64,000 bases of DNA from Charina bottae (lineage: Eukaryota > Chordata > Lepidosauria > Squamata > Charinaidae), in NCBI GenBank assembly GCA_023362775.1, contig JALMGJ010000006.1:16266001-16330000 (forward strand), in the 5' to 3' direction. The translations under genes and the position numbers were made by a program. Below, piece by piece: positions 1 through 12,451 of the stretch (positions are counted from its first letter, which is position 1; each line of letters starts with the position of its first letter). The notes under the pieces were generated by a model that was not told the origin of the DNA, did no database searches, and saw only the letters and a list, made by a program, of their open reading frames with translations.

Positions 1-3000
1 TTTTCACCTGTTTCTGGCCAAAGTTGTGCATAACATTTTGAAAGCAAAATGAAGTGGAAAATAGCAGACAGAATGTAACCAAGCCAGATGGATATTTCTG
101 AATGTAGTGGTTCATTCCAGCTCAGATCATGTGCTAAGTGCAGAGCCAAGAAACATGGAATTAATCTGCAAGAGAAGAATATTTAAAAAAAACATAGTTT
201 TGCAATATGACTCTTTTTTGGTATATGATTTAAAATATCAAATTTGTACAGTAGAATTCTTGCTGCGTTATACAGCTTAGCTGCTTGCTTCTGAGGAATT
301 TATACGCAGGACTGCATCCCAGGGCTGATCCACACAACTCTCAGACTTATAATTTGTCACTTTTCTTTTTAGCAGATCGTTTAATTTCTTAGCCTAGATT
401 CAGGTGAGTCCCTGAGAAAGCAATCACCTGAAATATGTCATTGGTATGATTCTGTCTACCAAAATGAAATTGCTTTGAGGTCTTAATCTTCACAATTGTC
501 CTGTGTAAAGACAACACTGCTAAAGAATGATACTATCTTGATCAGTGAAAAGCACATCAAGAATGAGTCACTGGAACAGGATGAACTATCACAAGAGATT
601 TCAGCCTTTGAAGAACTTTTGGTGGCCAGCTAATGGAGAAGTCACTGTAAGAATAGGCAAAACAAAGAAACCCCACAAGCTATCCAATATTAGTAGTTAA
701 TGGAGATGTGTCTTTCTAATACTGAATGGTTTCAAGATCTTATCACTTTGTTTCTTACAATTTTTCTTCTGACTGCACCAGATGGTAGTTGTTCATGAAT
801 AGCACTTTTTTTCTTCTTTCTCTTCTCCATGCACCACCAAAACTCTTTTTCCCAAAGAGGCATTCCTGCATGGAAATTACCATTTTTGTTACTATCAACA
901 CAGGGAGAATATTGCAGTTACGGACAAAAAATTTAGTTAGGAACTAATTCTAAATTCTAGTTAATAGCATAGTTCCTTCTTGAAGATGAAAGGTATAAGG
1001 TTTTGAAGGTGAAAGGTACAAGGTTTTCCAAAGTACCATTTAAGACTGTTACATATTATGGTGTGAACTGTTCCTGAATCTCATCGAACAAGTCAATCAT
1101 CTCTTTGCCCAGCAGCTTGAAGCATGTAGAAGCATAACATCTTCTCAAGGCGAAACAGCAGCAAATTTAAGTGAAATAACTCTTTGATGTTTAACTCTTT
1201 CAACATACTGTGGTCAAGTCAAAGGCTTCCTAAGACATTTGTCCTTTGCGTTTTGATTGTACTCCACAGAAAGATGTGGCCAAAAGAATCTTATTTCTCT
1301 TATTCGCTCACTTGATGCTTTTCCTTGAAGAAATTTAATTAAATAGATTAAAGACCTTTCTACCAATTCTAGTCATCCTCACATTTTTATTAGCATGAAA
1401 ATATACAGTAGGAGGTATAGTCTCTTTTATTTTTATGAAAATGGGCATTATTAAAAAGATTAAATCTAGTGTTCTACTATATCATGGGGAAAATTCTAGC
1501 AATAGTCCTGAAGTCATGACTGCTCTGTGGTTGAAGACAATTTCATCTTGTACTCTAACAGCTTTATTCTTCATTTGCATACTAATAGCACAAGTCTGTG
1601 TGTGTGTGAGTGAAAGGAGGGGGAGGGGAAAGTAACGTTTTGAAACTGGAAATCGGGGATTAGAAATCTGGTGGTAGATCAACATGTTGTCAAGTTAGTC
1701 ATATGTGTTACTTCAAGGAGAGGAATTATGTTGGTAACAATATCAGATCTTTTTAAACTGAAATGGTAAGAGCCAATAATTATAGAAGAACATCAGCGGT
1801 GAATTTTGTCATGCAGAATCTCCTTTTATCTTTAATTTGTTGACTTGAAAAACATCCTTCGTTGTTGTGTTTTTGTGAACCCAGAACTGAGTGCCACTTG
1901 GGGGTGGAAAATAGTGTATCTTAAATTTTTAGAAGTTTGATGGAAAGGTCCATACTTTAGGTAAATTTATTGGGACCTGGTGGATTAGATTTCTGGATTT
2001 CATTAAGAGCTCCCTTAGATTCTCCCCTTAATTTCAGTATGGATGAAAGTCATTCCTCCACATGCTTGATGGATTCTTTCAGGTGTTCAGAGGCTTCTTG
2101 TTCATCTCCTTCTGTAAGGACAATATGCAAAATGATTATTTGTTAACCCTTTCAGTTATCCAAAGTTAACTAAACTTTGGCTCAGAGTTCATATTTAATA
2201 AAGATAAATATTTTACATTGCATAGTGAAAAAGTTCAAATTGGAAACTTGAAGAAAGCCCAGGGCCAAAAAGTAGGAAAATACAAAACTGAAAATAATAA
2301 ACGGTAGCTATGAATTTGGTTGCACAAATTGTAGTGATATTAATAAAGAATAAGGTTATTAATAGTTATTGATCACGAAAACTACATATTGTGCTTAAGG
2401 GGTCAGAAGTTGAATGCCTTGGAATACCAACTGCTGGGGAACAATAATGTGAGTGGACTGATACACTGACATCTTGTTTGTATGTCTTCAAAAGATGGAA
2501 AAGATGGGCAGCCATTAGTGTGGTTCAGCAAAGTATCTCTTACATTCCTATGGAACACTATCCCTCCAACTCTAAATACATATTCATTGTAGTATCAGGA
2601 AGTTTGAAAGATTGGCTTGTATAGATGTACCAAGGTCAGGTCACATTATAGTGTGGTATAATGATCAGGGTATAGGAACTAGAAGCAGGGAAATCCAGGT
2701 GTAAGTCTAAGGTCAGTCATATGAGCTCACTAGGTGACTTTTGGCCACTTACTGTCTCTTCTCCCAGACAATTCGTAGAATTAATATAGTGAGTAACAGT
2801 TGGAGAAGGGATTTCTATGCATGTTCCTTACGTTCTTGGAGGAAAGAAGGAATATACATCTAAATAATAATAGAAAATAGTATTAGTGATCAACCTTTAT
2901 CATTTTGTTGTTGTTGTTTATTTAGGCAAACAATAAAGTATTTTTGATGATATACTCATATTTTATGACCTGTATATTCTGGTATGTTTTGTAGCTGACA

Positions 3001-5522
3001 TTATTGGATTGGGAAAATAGTATAAAAATAGGAAACAGCAGTATATTTCTATACATCAATAGTAGCTTGAGTAGTTTCATGAAAATTGCTCGACACCTCA
3101 TAGTATAGGGATAGGCAGTTTGTTTTGTTTGACTATATTTTGGTGCTTTTGAAACTACACACAGAATTCCATATTTGTGGTTTGAGCATTTCAGACAAGT
3201 GAAGCAACCTGTAATGATCACTTGTTCTATGCAAAGTTTTCAAATGATGTGAAAACCCTGTCCTTCAAGAGTTCTGCTCTGCAGCAGTTCTAGCTCCTAA
3301 GCTAAGAAAGAAAAACAAGGTCCATTTCCTTCAAATCAGCCTTTCTCATTTTGATTCCTTCCCCACACATTCACCTGCAACTTTCATTATTCCCAGCAAG
3401 GTCACATTGGCTAAAGGCTGCAATCCAAATTTTGGAGGACACCAGTTTAGGGAGCACTGCTCCAGATGATGCATTTTTCACCTATAGCTCAGGCAAAAAG
3501 CAGGGGGAAGTGCTCAGATGTATTATTCCTTGACTACACAACTTGAGATGGGCAGCCTATATTTGAATGAAAATGTCTTTGCACCTAGGCTGATTTTCTC
3601 TGGAGAAGAAATTATGATGTTGAGTTTTCTATGCGGGGTGTTAAAATAAAGCCGATGATTATGTTTCTTGTTCTATTATTCTTTTCCCCCCGATTGTTTA
3701 AAACAAAGATGAGGAAAAAGGAGCGTTGTCGGACCTGCCCCAAAAAAGTGATCATGCTCTCTTCTTCCTCCATTTGCACTTCCTCTCCATCGTACCCCAG
3801 TCAGCAGGTGATTTCATTCTGCATGCTCTGTCCTTCTTTCTTTTTCTCTTCCTTCTTGCTTCCTCAAGGGACTGGACTATATGCCCTTCTTGGGTTGGGT
3901 TCCTCCTTAAGATTCAGCAGATCTCTTGACTGGATTCTCCCCTTCCTCCCAAGAGAAATATTAATGGTATACATTGGGTTTCAGTTTAGTATCTTCTGAT
4001 TTAATGGAGTTTACTTGTAGTCCATTATGTTTAATATACATAATAAGTTGTTGAACCCAATAAAATCCTGAGTTTAAATAAAATTGATGTTGGGATTGCC
4101 CAGCTATTTTATTACTTGCTGTAAGAGGAGTGGCAGTACATACTAGCAATTTAAGCTCAAAATACATTGATTCTATTTTAGTTTAGGGTCTTTGTGATTG
4201 CCTGTTGCTTGGTTTTGTACTATGATTAAAACAAGTGTACTTTGTTTATTTGCCTTCAAACATTACAGGTATTGTTCTCGTTGAAGTGTTTTCTTCCTGA
4301 TAGAAAATTTACAGGCATTGTTCTCTTCTTTAAATGTTATGTCAAATTTTGTGTATGTGTATCTATATACATTATCAACATGAAGAGAGAAAAAGAGATT
4401 TGTGCACATTAAAGCACAATTTTTAAAAAAAATGCATTTGGTAATATCAAAATCTACTTGTTCTGATCTGAGTCTTGGTACAGTTGGATATCTGTGATGT
4501 TCAAGATAATTTGCTTTTTCTCTCTCTGCAATCATCGCCACTGGTGACATGCATATTCTTTCAAGGTTAGAGGTTCTGCTAAAATCTTGCTCATTTTATT
4601 TTATTTTTTAAATAGAGAAAGTGACATGCAAAACGTGTAGATCAGGTTTTTGTGTTCTGAAGTGACCTACAGTATTACTCGTTTCTTGAGAAGCCTTTTA
4701 TTAATGAAGGTTCTTGAAGAAATTCTGCTCTTCACTGGAGCATAGACCACATTATCTTCTTTACTTGTGAGATTGGAAAAGCTCAGTTACGTTTGACATT
4801 TATGGAAAGAATTCCCAATTCTGCTGATGCTAGCCCACTGCCATTTTTTTCTTACTTCCTCTAGTGCTTTATTTTATCTTCTCCCACTTATAAAGCACTA
4901 ATCAGCAGTACAATCCTTTAAAATTTCTAGATCTTGCATATTATCTAGTTTGGGGGGCTCCTTCGCTTTTTCTGGTTACTTTTCCCAGGCAATGTCCCTT
5001 GGAAAGTAATTTGTTCCTCTAATTGTAAATAGTTATGCAACAACATGACAAATTAAGAGTCTAAATCAGCTGTAGCTTAAGAAACTTACCAATTTTGGTA
5101 TCCTCATTTGTAAGATAAAATTGGTCATTGTCCTCATGGTTAGAAAAACAGAGACACAAATCATAATTTGTGCTTGATTCATCTGAGGAAAAAACTCCCA
5201 TAGTTAACTTGTCATTCCATCTTGTAAATCTGTGGTGTTAGGGCTACACCTAGCATTCAAGTGGCAGGCTGAGAATTCAAAAGCAGGTTTCAGGGCAAAC
5301 TTAAATGTATTTAGTTAAAATATAATCCATTTTGTACTGAATAGAATGTCCTTCCATTTATATTCTCCTGTCATTTTGAAAAGGGTAAATCGGTGGCAAC
5401 TTTTGAGAGTCCTTGAACTGTACCCAGAGGCATCCTCAGGGGAAGTAAGGGGGTCAGGCTGATGAAAGCAATTTTGCAGTGCCCTGATGCAAACTCTACC
5501 CCTTTGTCATCTACAACAATAC
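1..5522. other. Intronic or flanking DNA with no recognised gene
   Basis: AT-rich sequence with many stops in all frames. The longest open frame (3631-3999, +, 122 codons) has a low-complexity translation resembling no family I know. No exon with a good acceptor, donor and compatible phase was found. It is most likely a MICAL3 intron upstream of the CH-LIM linker exons, because the gene reads left to right. Confidence 0.6.
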
Positions 5523-5748
5523 AGGTAGTCCTTGTTTAGTGACCACAATTGGGACCGGCAACTGGATCATTAAGGGAAGCAGTCACTAAGTGAAACCGCA
5601 ACTGTGCTTATGATCTTCCTTCATCTTTCCTTTGCTTTACAGACCTGCGAAAGTCGTAAATGTGAGGATTGGTCATAAAGTTACTTTTTCATCACCGTCG
5701 TAACTGCAAATGGTCGCTAAACAAGGCAGTTGCTAAACAAGGCTACCT
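5523..5748. mobile_element. Squamate MITE with terminal inverted repeats
   Basis: The left end AGGTAGTCCTTGTTTAG is repeated inverted at the right end (reverse complement AGGTAGCCTTGTTTAGCAAC). The body, with phrases such as GACCACAATTGGGACC, matches a repeat I recognise as common in reptile genomes. It has no coding capacity and no clean target duplication. Confidence 0.7.
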
Positions 5749-6067
5749 ATATACAAGGGGTGGAGCTTGGGGTGTGATGCCACATTGCTGCTTTCATCCT
5801 GACAAAAGGGCAAGATCCTGCAGACACTACTGACCATCCCTTTGGGGATACATACGCTTCAGGAGACTGAATGTGGTCTTTGGCCACAGATTGTGCACCC
5901 CTGTTGTAAACCATTTAAAAAATAAAAGGTTTCTGATTTGAACATGGCAACTCTAGATTTTCTAGGTCAGAAGATAATGTCTTTTTATATTGACACTGCA
6001 GAAAACAATCCCATTTAAGCAACATATAAACATAGACTTCTTTTGATAGAAAGATCATGGCTATATT

Positions 6068-6338
6068 CAGAGCTTTCCAAACTGTGTGTCGCGACACAAA
6101 AGTGTGTTGCCACACACAGTCTGGTGTGTCGCCACACAACCCGGAAGCGTTGATCATCATCAGCGCTTCTGGGTTTTCCCGCAGTGACACACCAACGGCG
6201 GCGCGCAAAAACCCGAAAGCGGCAGCAGCGCTTCTGGGTTTTTGCGCGCTGCCGCAATGGCGGCACTTCCGGGTTTTCCCGCAGCGACACACCAACGGCG
6301 GTTGGTGTGTCGCCGCGGGAAAACTTTGGAAAGCCCTA
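6068..6338. mobile_element. Non-autonomous hAT-like element, copy 1
   Basis: The left terminus CAGAGCTTTCCAAACTGTG and the right terminus (GGAAAGCCCT) are imperfect inverted repeats. CTATATT flanks both sides (6061-6067, 6339-6345), consistent with a decayed 8-bp hAT duplication. The interior is much more GC-rich than its surroundings and includes a hairpin built on GCGCAAAAACCC and its complement around 6205-6250. It belongs to the same family as 18916-19848. The open frames across it are repeat shadows. Confidence 0.75.
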
Positions 6339-6414
6339 CTATATTAGTTTCTCTCTGTGAAGAGTTGGTAGTTTCTGGTGTTCCTTGGAATTTCATTTTG
6401 ACAAAACGATTGAT

Positions 6415-6545
6415 TATGTGCCATCAAGTCATTGTTGACTCTTAACAACCACATAGATAGATTTTCTCCATGATGACAAGACTATAGATAGGCGAACTAT
6501 AACATAGATGTCTAGACTTCTTATAGGTAGCTTATGGTCCCTGTA
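6415..6545. repeat. Possible degraded RTE/Bov-B-type fragment
   Basis: The phrase GCCATCAAGTCATTGTTGAC, followed by an ACCACATAGATAGATT motif, resembles a repeat I have seen in reptile DNA and associate with RTE/Bov-B elements. It is short and diverged, so the family call is tentative. Confidence 0.35.
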
Positions 6546-7023
6546 GATGGAAATAAGACTATAGCTGGTCCAGAAGCCTTATTACTTGTCTTGTTAAGGA
6601 GAGATCAGTCTTTTCAAAACAACAAATATATTTTAAAAAACTGCAGCATAATAGATTTATCTGGTTTTAATTAGCCAGATTATTTATGCGTAACTCCCCT
6701 AATTATTTCTAAAACAAGGCAGATCTTAATGCACTAACTTGATCATTTCTTGGAAACTGTCTCTTTCTCCTGCACCTCTTTTATTACTGTGTGAATATGC
6801 AGTGTTATGTCACCATTTACTAATACAGTTTGTCTAGAGTGTTATTTTTAACTACGCCACATAAAACTGGAGGAGTATATTCTCCGTATCCCGGCATGAT
6901 CTTTGCCAAAATCAAAATATTTCCTGGACTTCTAATGTTTTTCTCTTCTAGGGTGATCCTAATTAAACTGTGCTGTTTTTTGTGTGTCTGCGGGGGTTGT
7001 TAAGGTAACTCTTTTGCCTGCAG

Positions 7024-7080
7024 ACTATCAGAGACCCTCAGGCAGATCCACCTGGAGAACAGAGTCCCAGCCATCGATGG
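7024..7080 (+). CDS. MICAL3: Probable MICAL3 cassette exon, CH-LIM linker (19 codons)
   Basis: Bounded by a good acceptor (CTCTTTTGCCTGCAG) and a usable donor (GG|GTAAAA). It is 57 nt, divisible by three, and open in phase 0, giving a short polar, proline-containing peptide beginning TIRDPQADPPGE. This phase matches the other linker exons, so it could be included or skipped without shifting the frame. I do not recall this peptide in a known MICAL3 protein; the call rests on splice signals, phase and position. A second frame is also open, which weakens the case. Confidence 0.45.
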
Positions 7081-8051
7081 GTAAAACGGCATGAACAAAG
7101 CAAGCATGAGTTGGAGCAGCCCTGGGTCAGCTGGCGGGGGCGGGGGAGGATGGTTGTATGTTTATCTGTGTGCTGGTGATGCGAATAACCTCAGCGCAGC
7201 ACTGCTGAACATCTTTCCAAAATTAATAATTCTCTGGGTGAATGGCGTTTAGAAAAGTACTTCCTTGCAAAGGCTCTCGCCCACCTGTAAGAGTATGCAG
7301 TATGCTTTTTCAGTTTGGCATGTATCCCACTGCAGATTTGGAACCCCTATTCTGTGTGGGATAGGAAACGCTGTGGTGGAGCAGAAGGAACTTTTCCTGG
7401 CATAAGTGGTGCATTTGGTATGATTCCCCTTCTGTGCTTTCAGGCTTACTAGATGTCTGCTGAAATATGGGGAGCAAAGGTGGAGGAAGAAAAGAAATAG
7501 AGCACATCCTTTCTCTTTCACATACCCCCTAGATTGCAGTGGCCTTTCTGTCCTTGATCCCTAACTTTCACAACACTATGCAGCACTTTGGATTCAATCC
7601 CCAAAAGATCCTTCAGAGCACACAGGAGCGCAATACTTCTCTCTTCAATACTTGAAAGGAGCCCTACCTTTCCCCAGGAATTTGCACTGCAGAGCCTTAA
7701 TCTCTCATTCTTTATCCCTTAGAATGATCATGGTGTTTGGATAGACATGAAAGCATGTTTTATTTCATGCTGCTGTTCAGAGTTCAGCACGTGCTTTCAA
7801 CCCGCTGAAACCAGTAGGCCTTCAACAGCAGACAGGATCGGATTGGGCAGCTCTAAATGGCGTATGACAAGTTTTTGTCCCACTTAAGGAGGGAAATAAC
7901 TTCCATTCCAGAAGGGTATTAGAGCTCCCTTAAATGTATCTTTGAGCTATCTGGCACTGACACTTGTGAGCTTGGCTTCTGTGCTTCCAGCTCTATTTTT
8001 TCCTGTGCATATTATTTCCACTGGTCATTTTCTTCCTTGGTTGTTCTGCAG

Positions 8052-8165
8052 AGGCCTCATCAGTTCTTTTCAGATGACCATATGGCAGAGCATACCCTCA
8101 CCATTGAACAGAGGGCAAGCCAGCTGGCTGCCCTCCTGGAGCAGAGGCCAACAACCAGGCACCAG
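8052..8165 (+). CDS. MICAL3: Probable MICAL3 cassette exon, CH-LIM linker (38 codons)
   Basis: A strong pyrimidine tract and acceptor (TTCTTCCTTGGTTGTTCTGCAG region) precede 114 nt ending at CACCAG|GTGACT. Phase 0 is fully open and encodes a charged peptide containing EQRASQLAALLEQRP, which looks helical. The length is a multiple of three, so it can act as a symmetrical cassette. A second AG (TTCTTTTCAG, ending 8073) offers a shorter variant, but that does not keep phase 0. It lies between the CH domain (upstream of the window) and the LIM domain. The peptide is not one I recognise from human MICAL3. Confidence 0.55.
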
Positions 8166-9288
8166 GTGACTGATTTCCTGCTTGTCTGGTGGTTTGTTTG
8201 CTTGCTGTTCCATAGAAAGAGAAATGAAACGTTGCTTCAGCTCTAACGTGGCAGGCATCAGATGCCACGTATTAATGGCTGGTCGCTGCACGCTCACATT
8301 AGAAGAGAACTCGTTCTGCTGTTTGGAGCTTGCAAAAAAAACCCTGCCCATGATCCCCCTTTTTCTAACAAAAGTTCCCACTTGCAGAATCACTATTTCA
8401 GTGGATGCTTCTGGCGCTAATGAATGGAATGTGGCTTAGGTGGGAAGGAAGCGACTACATTAAAAAGGATTTTTGATCAAGAGCACGTTTTGTACTCCAC
8501 AGAATTAGGATTGCATTTTTCGGAGACTGAAACAGATTCAACCAGTTTTAACAGAGCATTGCTTGGCCAATCTAGAGCAGAATGATGTCTGCAAGCATTT
8601 ATTAGGTTCAGGGGACCATGCTTCTGTAAAATTAGCTTCTTAAAAAGTAGACACAAGAAATCAGGAAGTAGCCTAACCCATAACAGGGTTTAAATCCAAA
8701 TTTAAAAATGGTTCTCAGAAAGAAAGTACATACCAAATTCTTGCATATGCTCTGCTTCATTAATCTGATTCTCAGAGCCAGGAATTCAGTCATATATTAT
8801 CCCTTGAAAATTAGAATGTATTCTGAAACAATTCTCAACACACCCTCTGAATGTGTTGAGACTGCAGATCCTAGAATTCCAAAGGCCACAATGTCTGGGA
8901 AGTCTGGCATTTGCTGTCTAAACACAATACAGAGGATGCCAGATCCAGGAAGTTCAGAATATACTTTCTCGTCTCGTGTAAGCTGCTGCAGTGTCAAATT
9001 CTGTCCATTCAGCTATCAGTTTTGGCTCATTGGGTCAAACCACAAATTAATCCTGATGGCATAAAAATAAAAAAAAACAATCTTCTCTTTTGATATATTC
9101 CAGTCAGCAGCTTTTTAACCTCTTGAAATAATTCTTTAAAAAATCTTTTAAAAAACCCATATCTTTCGATTAGTATTTGTGCTTCGTATCCGGAATATTT
9201 CTATTTATTTCTACCAAAGGATATACTACTATCTAAACCTTTCTTTGCCAGATTTTATTCAGGGCACATTGTTGACTACTGTGTAGTT

Positions 9289-9423
9289 CAGTATTTGTCA
9301 ACCCAGGCAATTTTAAGATGTGTGGACTTCAACTCCCAGAATTCCCCAGCCAGCATGGCTGGCTGGGGAATTCTGGGAGTTGAAGTCCACACATCTTAAA
9401 ATTGCCAAAGTTGAAGAACACTG
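9289..9423. mobile_element. Palindromic hAT MITE, copy 1
   Basis: A short palindrome with core GACTTCAACTCCCAGAATTC and its complement, and decayed CAGTGTTTCTCAACC-type ends. The 8-bp flanks GTGTAGTT (9281-9288) and GTGTAGCT (9424-9431) match at 7 of 8 bases, as expected for a hAT insertion. It shares its family with 13479, 29688, 34727 and 51970. Confidence 0.8.
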
Positions 9424-9642
9424 GTGTAGCTTATTTCCAAAGCCCCCAATCCTCATCTATTTGGATAGATCTTCATTTTCAGAATTTGGAAGGTCCTCAA
9501 GGTGACACCAGCACTTGGGCTCCGTTATTTCCCCCTGAAAACATCTGAAATGTTGAACTTCGGATGGATTTCATTTGCAAGGAAGATTTTCACCTGGCTT
9601 TTAAACATGCCATCGCCTGACTTTCTCACCTTTATTTTGTAG

Positions 9643-9750
9643 CCAGAGACTGAGCGAGCTCGTCGATCGGTTGTCGAGCAGTGGGAGCTCTCCTGTAGCC
9701 TCCGCTCTTCCAGTCGCCCCGCTTCTCCCTCGTCTGATTCCCTCAGACAG
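9643..9750 (+). CDS. MICAL3: Probable MICAL3 cassette exon, CH-LIM linker (36 codons)
   Basis: A strong acceptor (CTCACCTTTATTTTGTAG) and a donor (CAGACAG|GTAGCA) bound 108 nt with phase 0 open throughout. The peptide is Arg/Ser-rich (for example SSSRPASPSSDSLRQ), typical of a disordered, phosphorylatable linker. Base composition is clearly more GC-rich than the adjacent intron. The length is a multiple of three, consistent with the neighbouring cassettes. The frame offset by two is also open, so the reading is inferred from phase agreement with the other exons. Confidence 0.55.
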
Positions 9751-10514
9751 GTAGCATGGTGTGGGGCTTCTAGCTACACGTGGCTGCATACGTGAGCCGA
9801 CTCCATCTCCTGCCGTTGAATAGACCTCAGGCGTATTCGTGGTCTTTGCCTTGATGCAGCTGGGCTTATTCTGTGTGCTTGCAAATGAGGAAGCTTAGGC
9901 TGCTTTACATCCAGGTTATTCCAAGGCTTATAGAAATTGGGACTGATGCACATCTTGCCTGCCTTAACATCACTGGCTATATTTTAGAGAATGCCTCCAA
10001 AATCATTCGCAACACACACAGAACACACACACCATGGATGTTTTCAAGATTCCTCCTCCTAATGCTGCTGTTTACAATGTCTTGGACTGCTTGAGGTATC
10101 TCTGGAGCCCAATTGCCAAACTCTGGTTTGGTCAGCCAGTGCACTTCTTTCTCACCTTGCTCCACCATTGTCTCAGAATCATGTCCTCATTTTGTTTTCA
10201 TTTCTGCAGTAGTAGTAACAATGATGACGGAAACAAACCGTGCTGTATTTTTGAAGTTAAAAATGGAGGCCAGTGAGACGTGAAGTAATGAAATGCTTGT
10301 CACTCACCTTGTTGAAACTAAAACTCATGAACGTTCCTAAACTAGGAAACGTTTTATTTATTGTCAGAAAATGTTGCCTATTTCTGCAAACAAACATATA
10401 TACATTTATTAGGCTAGGCCTTTGAAGCTGTGTACTCCACATCTAGGCTTGGTCTTGTGTGTGTGTGTGATTGCTTTTATTTAGATAGCAGGAGGAGGCT
10501 TAGTTTTGTTATAC

Positions 10515-10600
10515 CTAAAGTAATGGTTTATTTATTTATTTATTTATTTATTATTTCAATTTATTCCCCGCCCATCTCCCTTGCAAGGGACTCTGGTTAA
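10515..10600 (-). repeat. LINE 3' tail fragment with TTTA microsatellite
   Basis: (TTTA)n followed by AATTTATTCCCCGCCCATCT is the reverse complement of a CR1/L2-type LINE 3' end (compare 17419 and 46505). It is heavily 5'-truncated. Confidence 0.6.
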
Positions 10601-10957
10601 ATGGTTAAATTTACAGGTATCTAGAAACACTAGGAAGACTGGGAATATAAATCTCCTGTTCTAAGCAAAGAAGGAGGTTCTTCCAACCAGCTCTGGATTT
10701 TGGATAGGAAATCAAGTTCCCTCCTAAAAGGCTTCTATTGTCATTTCCTTTGACTGAGACAGAACTTAAGCCAATGACCGAAGAATTTTGGGTGACCACA
10801 GGCCACACAGTTTCCCCTGTCCCTTCCAGATGAAAAGGAAGAAGCATTTCAAGTCACAATCTACTCTCTGTGAGAGAAGACTTGCTGACAACCAGAGAGA
10901 GTCTGTTTCTGGCAGTTAGCCAATATAATTGGCCAATTATACTGTCAGTACATGAAT

Positions 10958-11107
10958 AAGTGGGTGACCTTGGGCCAGTCGCTCTCTCTTAGCCCAACTC
11001 ACTTCACAGGGTGGTGGTTGTGGGGAAAAGAGGAGGAGGGAGGAGTATTAGGCATGTTCACCGCCTTGAGTTATTTATAAAAATAATAAAGGGATAATAA
11101 ATAAATA
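10958..11107 (+). mobile_element. tRNA-derived SINE, 5'-truncated
   Basis: Contains CTTGGGCCAGTCGCTCTCTC, AGCCCAACTCACTTCACAGG and the tail TTATTTATAAAAATAATAAA. The same order of blocks recurs at 13158 (inverted), 34319, 44270 and 62085, showing one interspersed SINE family. The tail resembles a LINE 3' end. Confidence 0.75.
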
Positions 11108-11442
11108 AGACAGAAGATCATAATGTATGGAAATAAACAGGGTTTTCAAAGGGCCTAATTTGCGAGATTTCAAGGTCACATGGAATTTAAGAAGACTTGC
11201 TTCACTCATAAAGAAGCAGGAAGTAGAAACACTATCTTCAAGACAAGTATTACTTCATGTATGTTAATTGCATGATGTGATGATAATCTGTAGATTAGCC
11301 AGACTTGTAGATATTCCTGAAATACTGGGCATGGTGAAAGCAAAGCAAATTGTGAAGAACTCGGAAAGGATTTCTCCAAATTAGATGAATAGGCAATAAT
11401 AACATAATAAATAAATTCCAACGTTTATAGGAAATTTATGTT

Positions 11443-11455
11443 AAAGAGGGCAAGT
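11443..11455. repeat. Left target-site duplication of the PLE
   Basis: The 13-mer AAAGAGGGCAAGT is repeated exactly at 12631-12643, so it brackets the whole Penelope-like insertion. Confidence 0.85.
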
Positions 11456-11536
11456 TGTCGATGAAGGTTCTCAGTCATCCAGGTGGAATTGTCTGTAGCT
11501 TGAATCATGTCAACTGGATTTCTATTTTCTCAGTGG

Positions 11537-11573
11537 AAACGTTTCGCTCCTTATCCAAGAAGCTTCTTCAGTC
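11537..11573 (-). ncRNA. Hammerhead-ribozyme-like core, left PLE arm
   Basis: On the minus strand, CTGAAGA (11571-11565) is followed by GCTTCTT, the loop GGAT, its complement AAGGAGC, and then GAAAC (11545-11541). This has the layout of a hammerhead: CUGANGA, stem II, GAAA. One extra A lies before stem II, so activity is uncertain. The right arm has CTAAAGA at the same place, which breaks the core. Confidence 0.5.
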
Positions 11574-11809
11574 TGAGCAAAGTTTGTAAGGGAATCCTTA
11601 AATATGTTTCTAGGGTGGCTGTGTGACCTTGCACCTAGGGCTAGGTCATGGTTATTTGAGATGTTATTTTAAGTCCTTTTATCATCTAAAGGAGGATCGT
11701 TAAGATCACCATGCTGCTGTTGAGCTTGTGAAATGGTCTTAATGTTCCTAGGCACAGAAGACAAAGCAGGGAGGAAGATGGGGACACCTGAGAACAGCTC
11801 TGAAGGCCT

Positions 11810-12451
11810 GTGGATATCCAAATTGGGCCTTCACCAAATCTAAATCTACCAGACCTAAAACAGCGACAGAGGGCTGAGACTCAGAGTAAACGGAAGAACC
11901 TGGTCATTCCTTACATGGCTGGCGTGTCTGAAAAGATAAAACGGATATTTGGCAAACACCACATACCTGTATATTTCAAACCCACCAACACACTGAGACA
12001 GAGGCTTGTACACCCCAAAGATCAAACTCCAAAACACAAGAAAAGCAATGTAGTTTATGCAATCCAGTGCAGTGAGGAGTGCTCTGAACTCTACATTGGA
12101 GAAACCAAACAACCTTTGTACAGGAGGATGGCCCAACACAGGAGAAGTAACACCACAGGACCAGAGTCAGCAGTTTATCTTCATCTAAAGGAAAAAGGAC
12201 ACTCATTTGAGGACATTAATGTTCACATTTTAGACAGAGAAGATAGGTGGTTTGAGAGAGGGGTCAAGGAATCCATTTATGCCAACTTGGAAAATCCTTC
12301 CTTGAATAGAGGTGGGGGCCTCAGGCACAATCTTTCCCCCATCTTCCTCCCTGCTTTGTCTTCTGTGCCTAGGAAGATTAAGACCATTTCACAAGCTCAA
12401 CAGCAGCATGGTGATCTTAACGATCCTCCTTTAGATGATAAAAGGACTTAA
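11810..12451 (+). CDS. PLE GIY-YIG endonuclease domain, partial ORF
   Basis: The 213-residue open frame lacks the reverse-transcriptase domain that normally precedes it in a Penelope-like polyprotein. Residues 31-70 resemble the PLE linker (VIPYMAGVSEKIKRIFGKHH). The GIY-YIG-type core lies near residues 81-110: VVYAIQC, then LYIGETKQPL and RRMAQH, with C87 and C91 as possible zinc ligands. A glutamate near 154 in KESIYANLENPSLNR is the likely metal ligand. The frame then reads into the right inverted repeat, so the C-terminus is element-specific. The ATG is simply the first in frame after the left arm, and expression is not implied. The frame is intact, suggesting a fairly young insertion. 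Confidence 0.8.
   Translation: MDIQIGPSPNLNLPDLKQRQRAETQSKRKNLVIPYMAGVSEKIKRIFGKHHIPVYFKPTNTLRQRLVHPKDQTPKHKKSNVVYAIQCSEECSELYIGETKQPLYRRMAQHRRSNTTGPESAVYLHLKEKGHSFEDINVHILDREDRWFERGVKESIYANLENPSLNRGGGLRHNLSPIFLPALSSVPRKIKTISQAQQQHGDLNDPPLDDKRT

Noticed and set aside
2034..2082. Small segment between AATTTCAG and a TTTCAG|GTGTTC donor
   Set aside because: It reads only in a phase unlike the other linker exons and two frames contain stops; no recognisable peptide.
4263..4550. 95-codon minus-strand frame
   Set aside because: No motifs, no splice context, unremarkable composition; consistent with chance.
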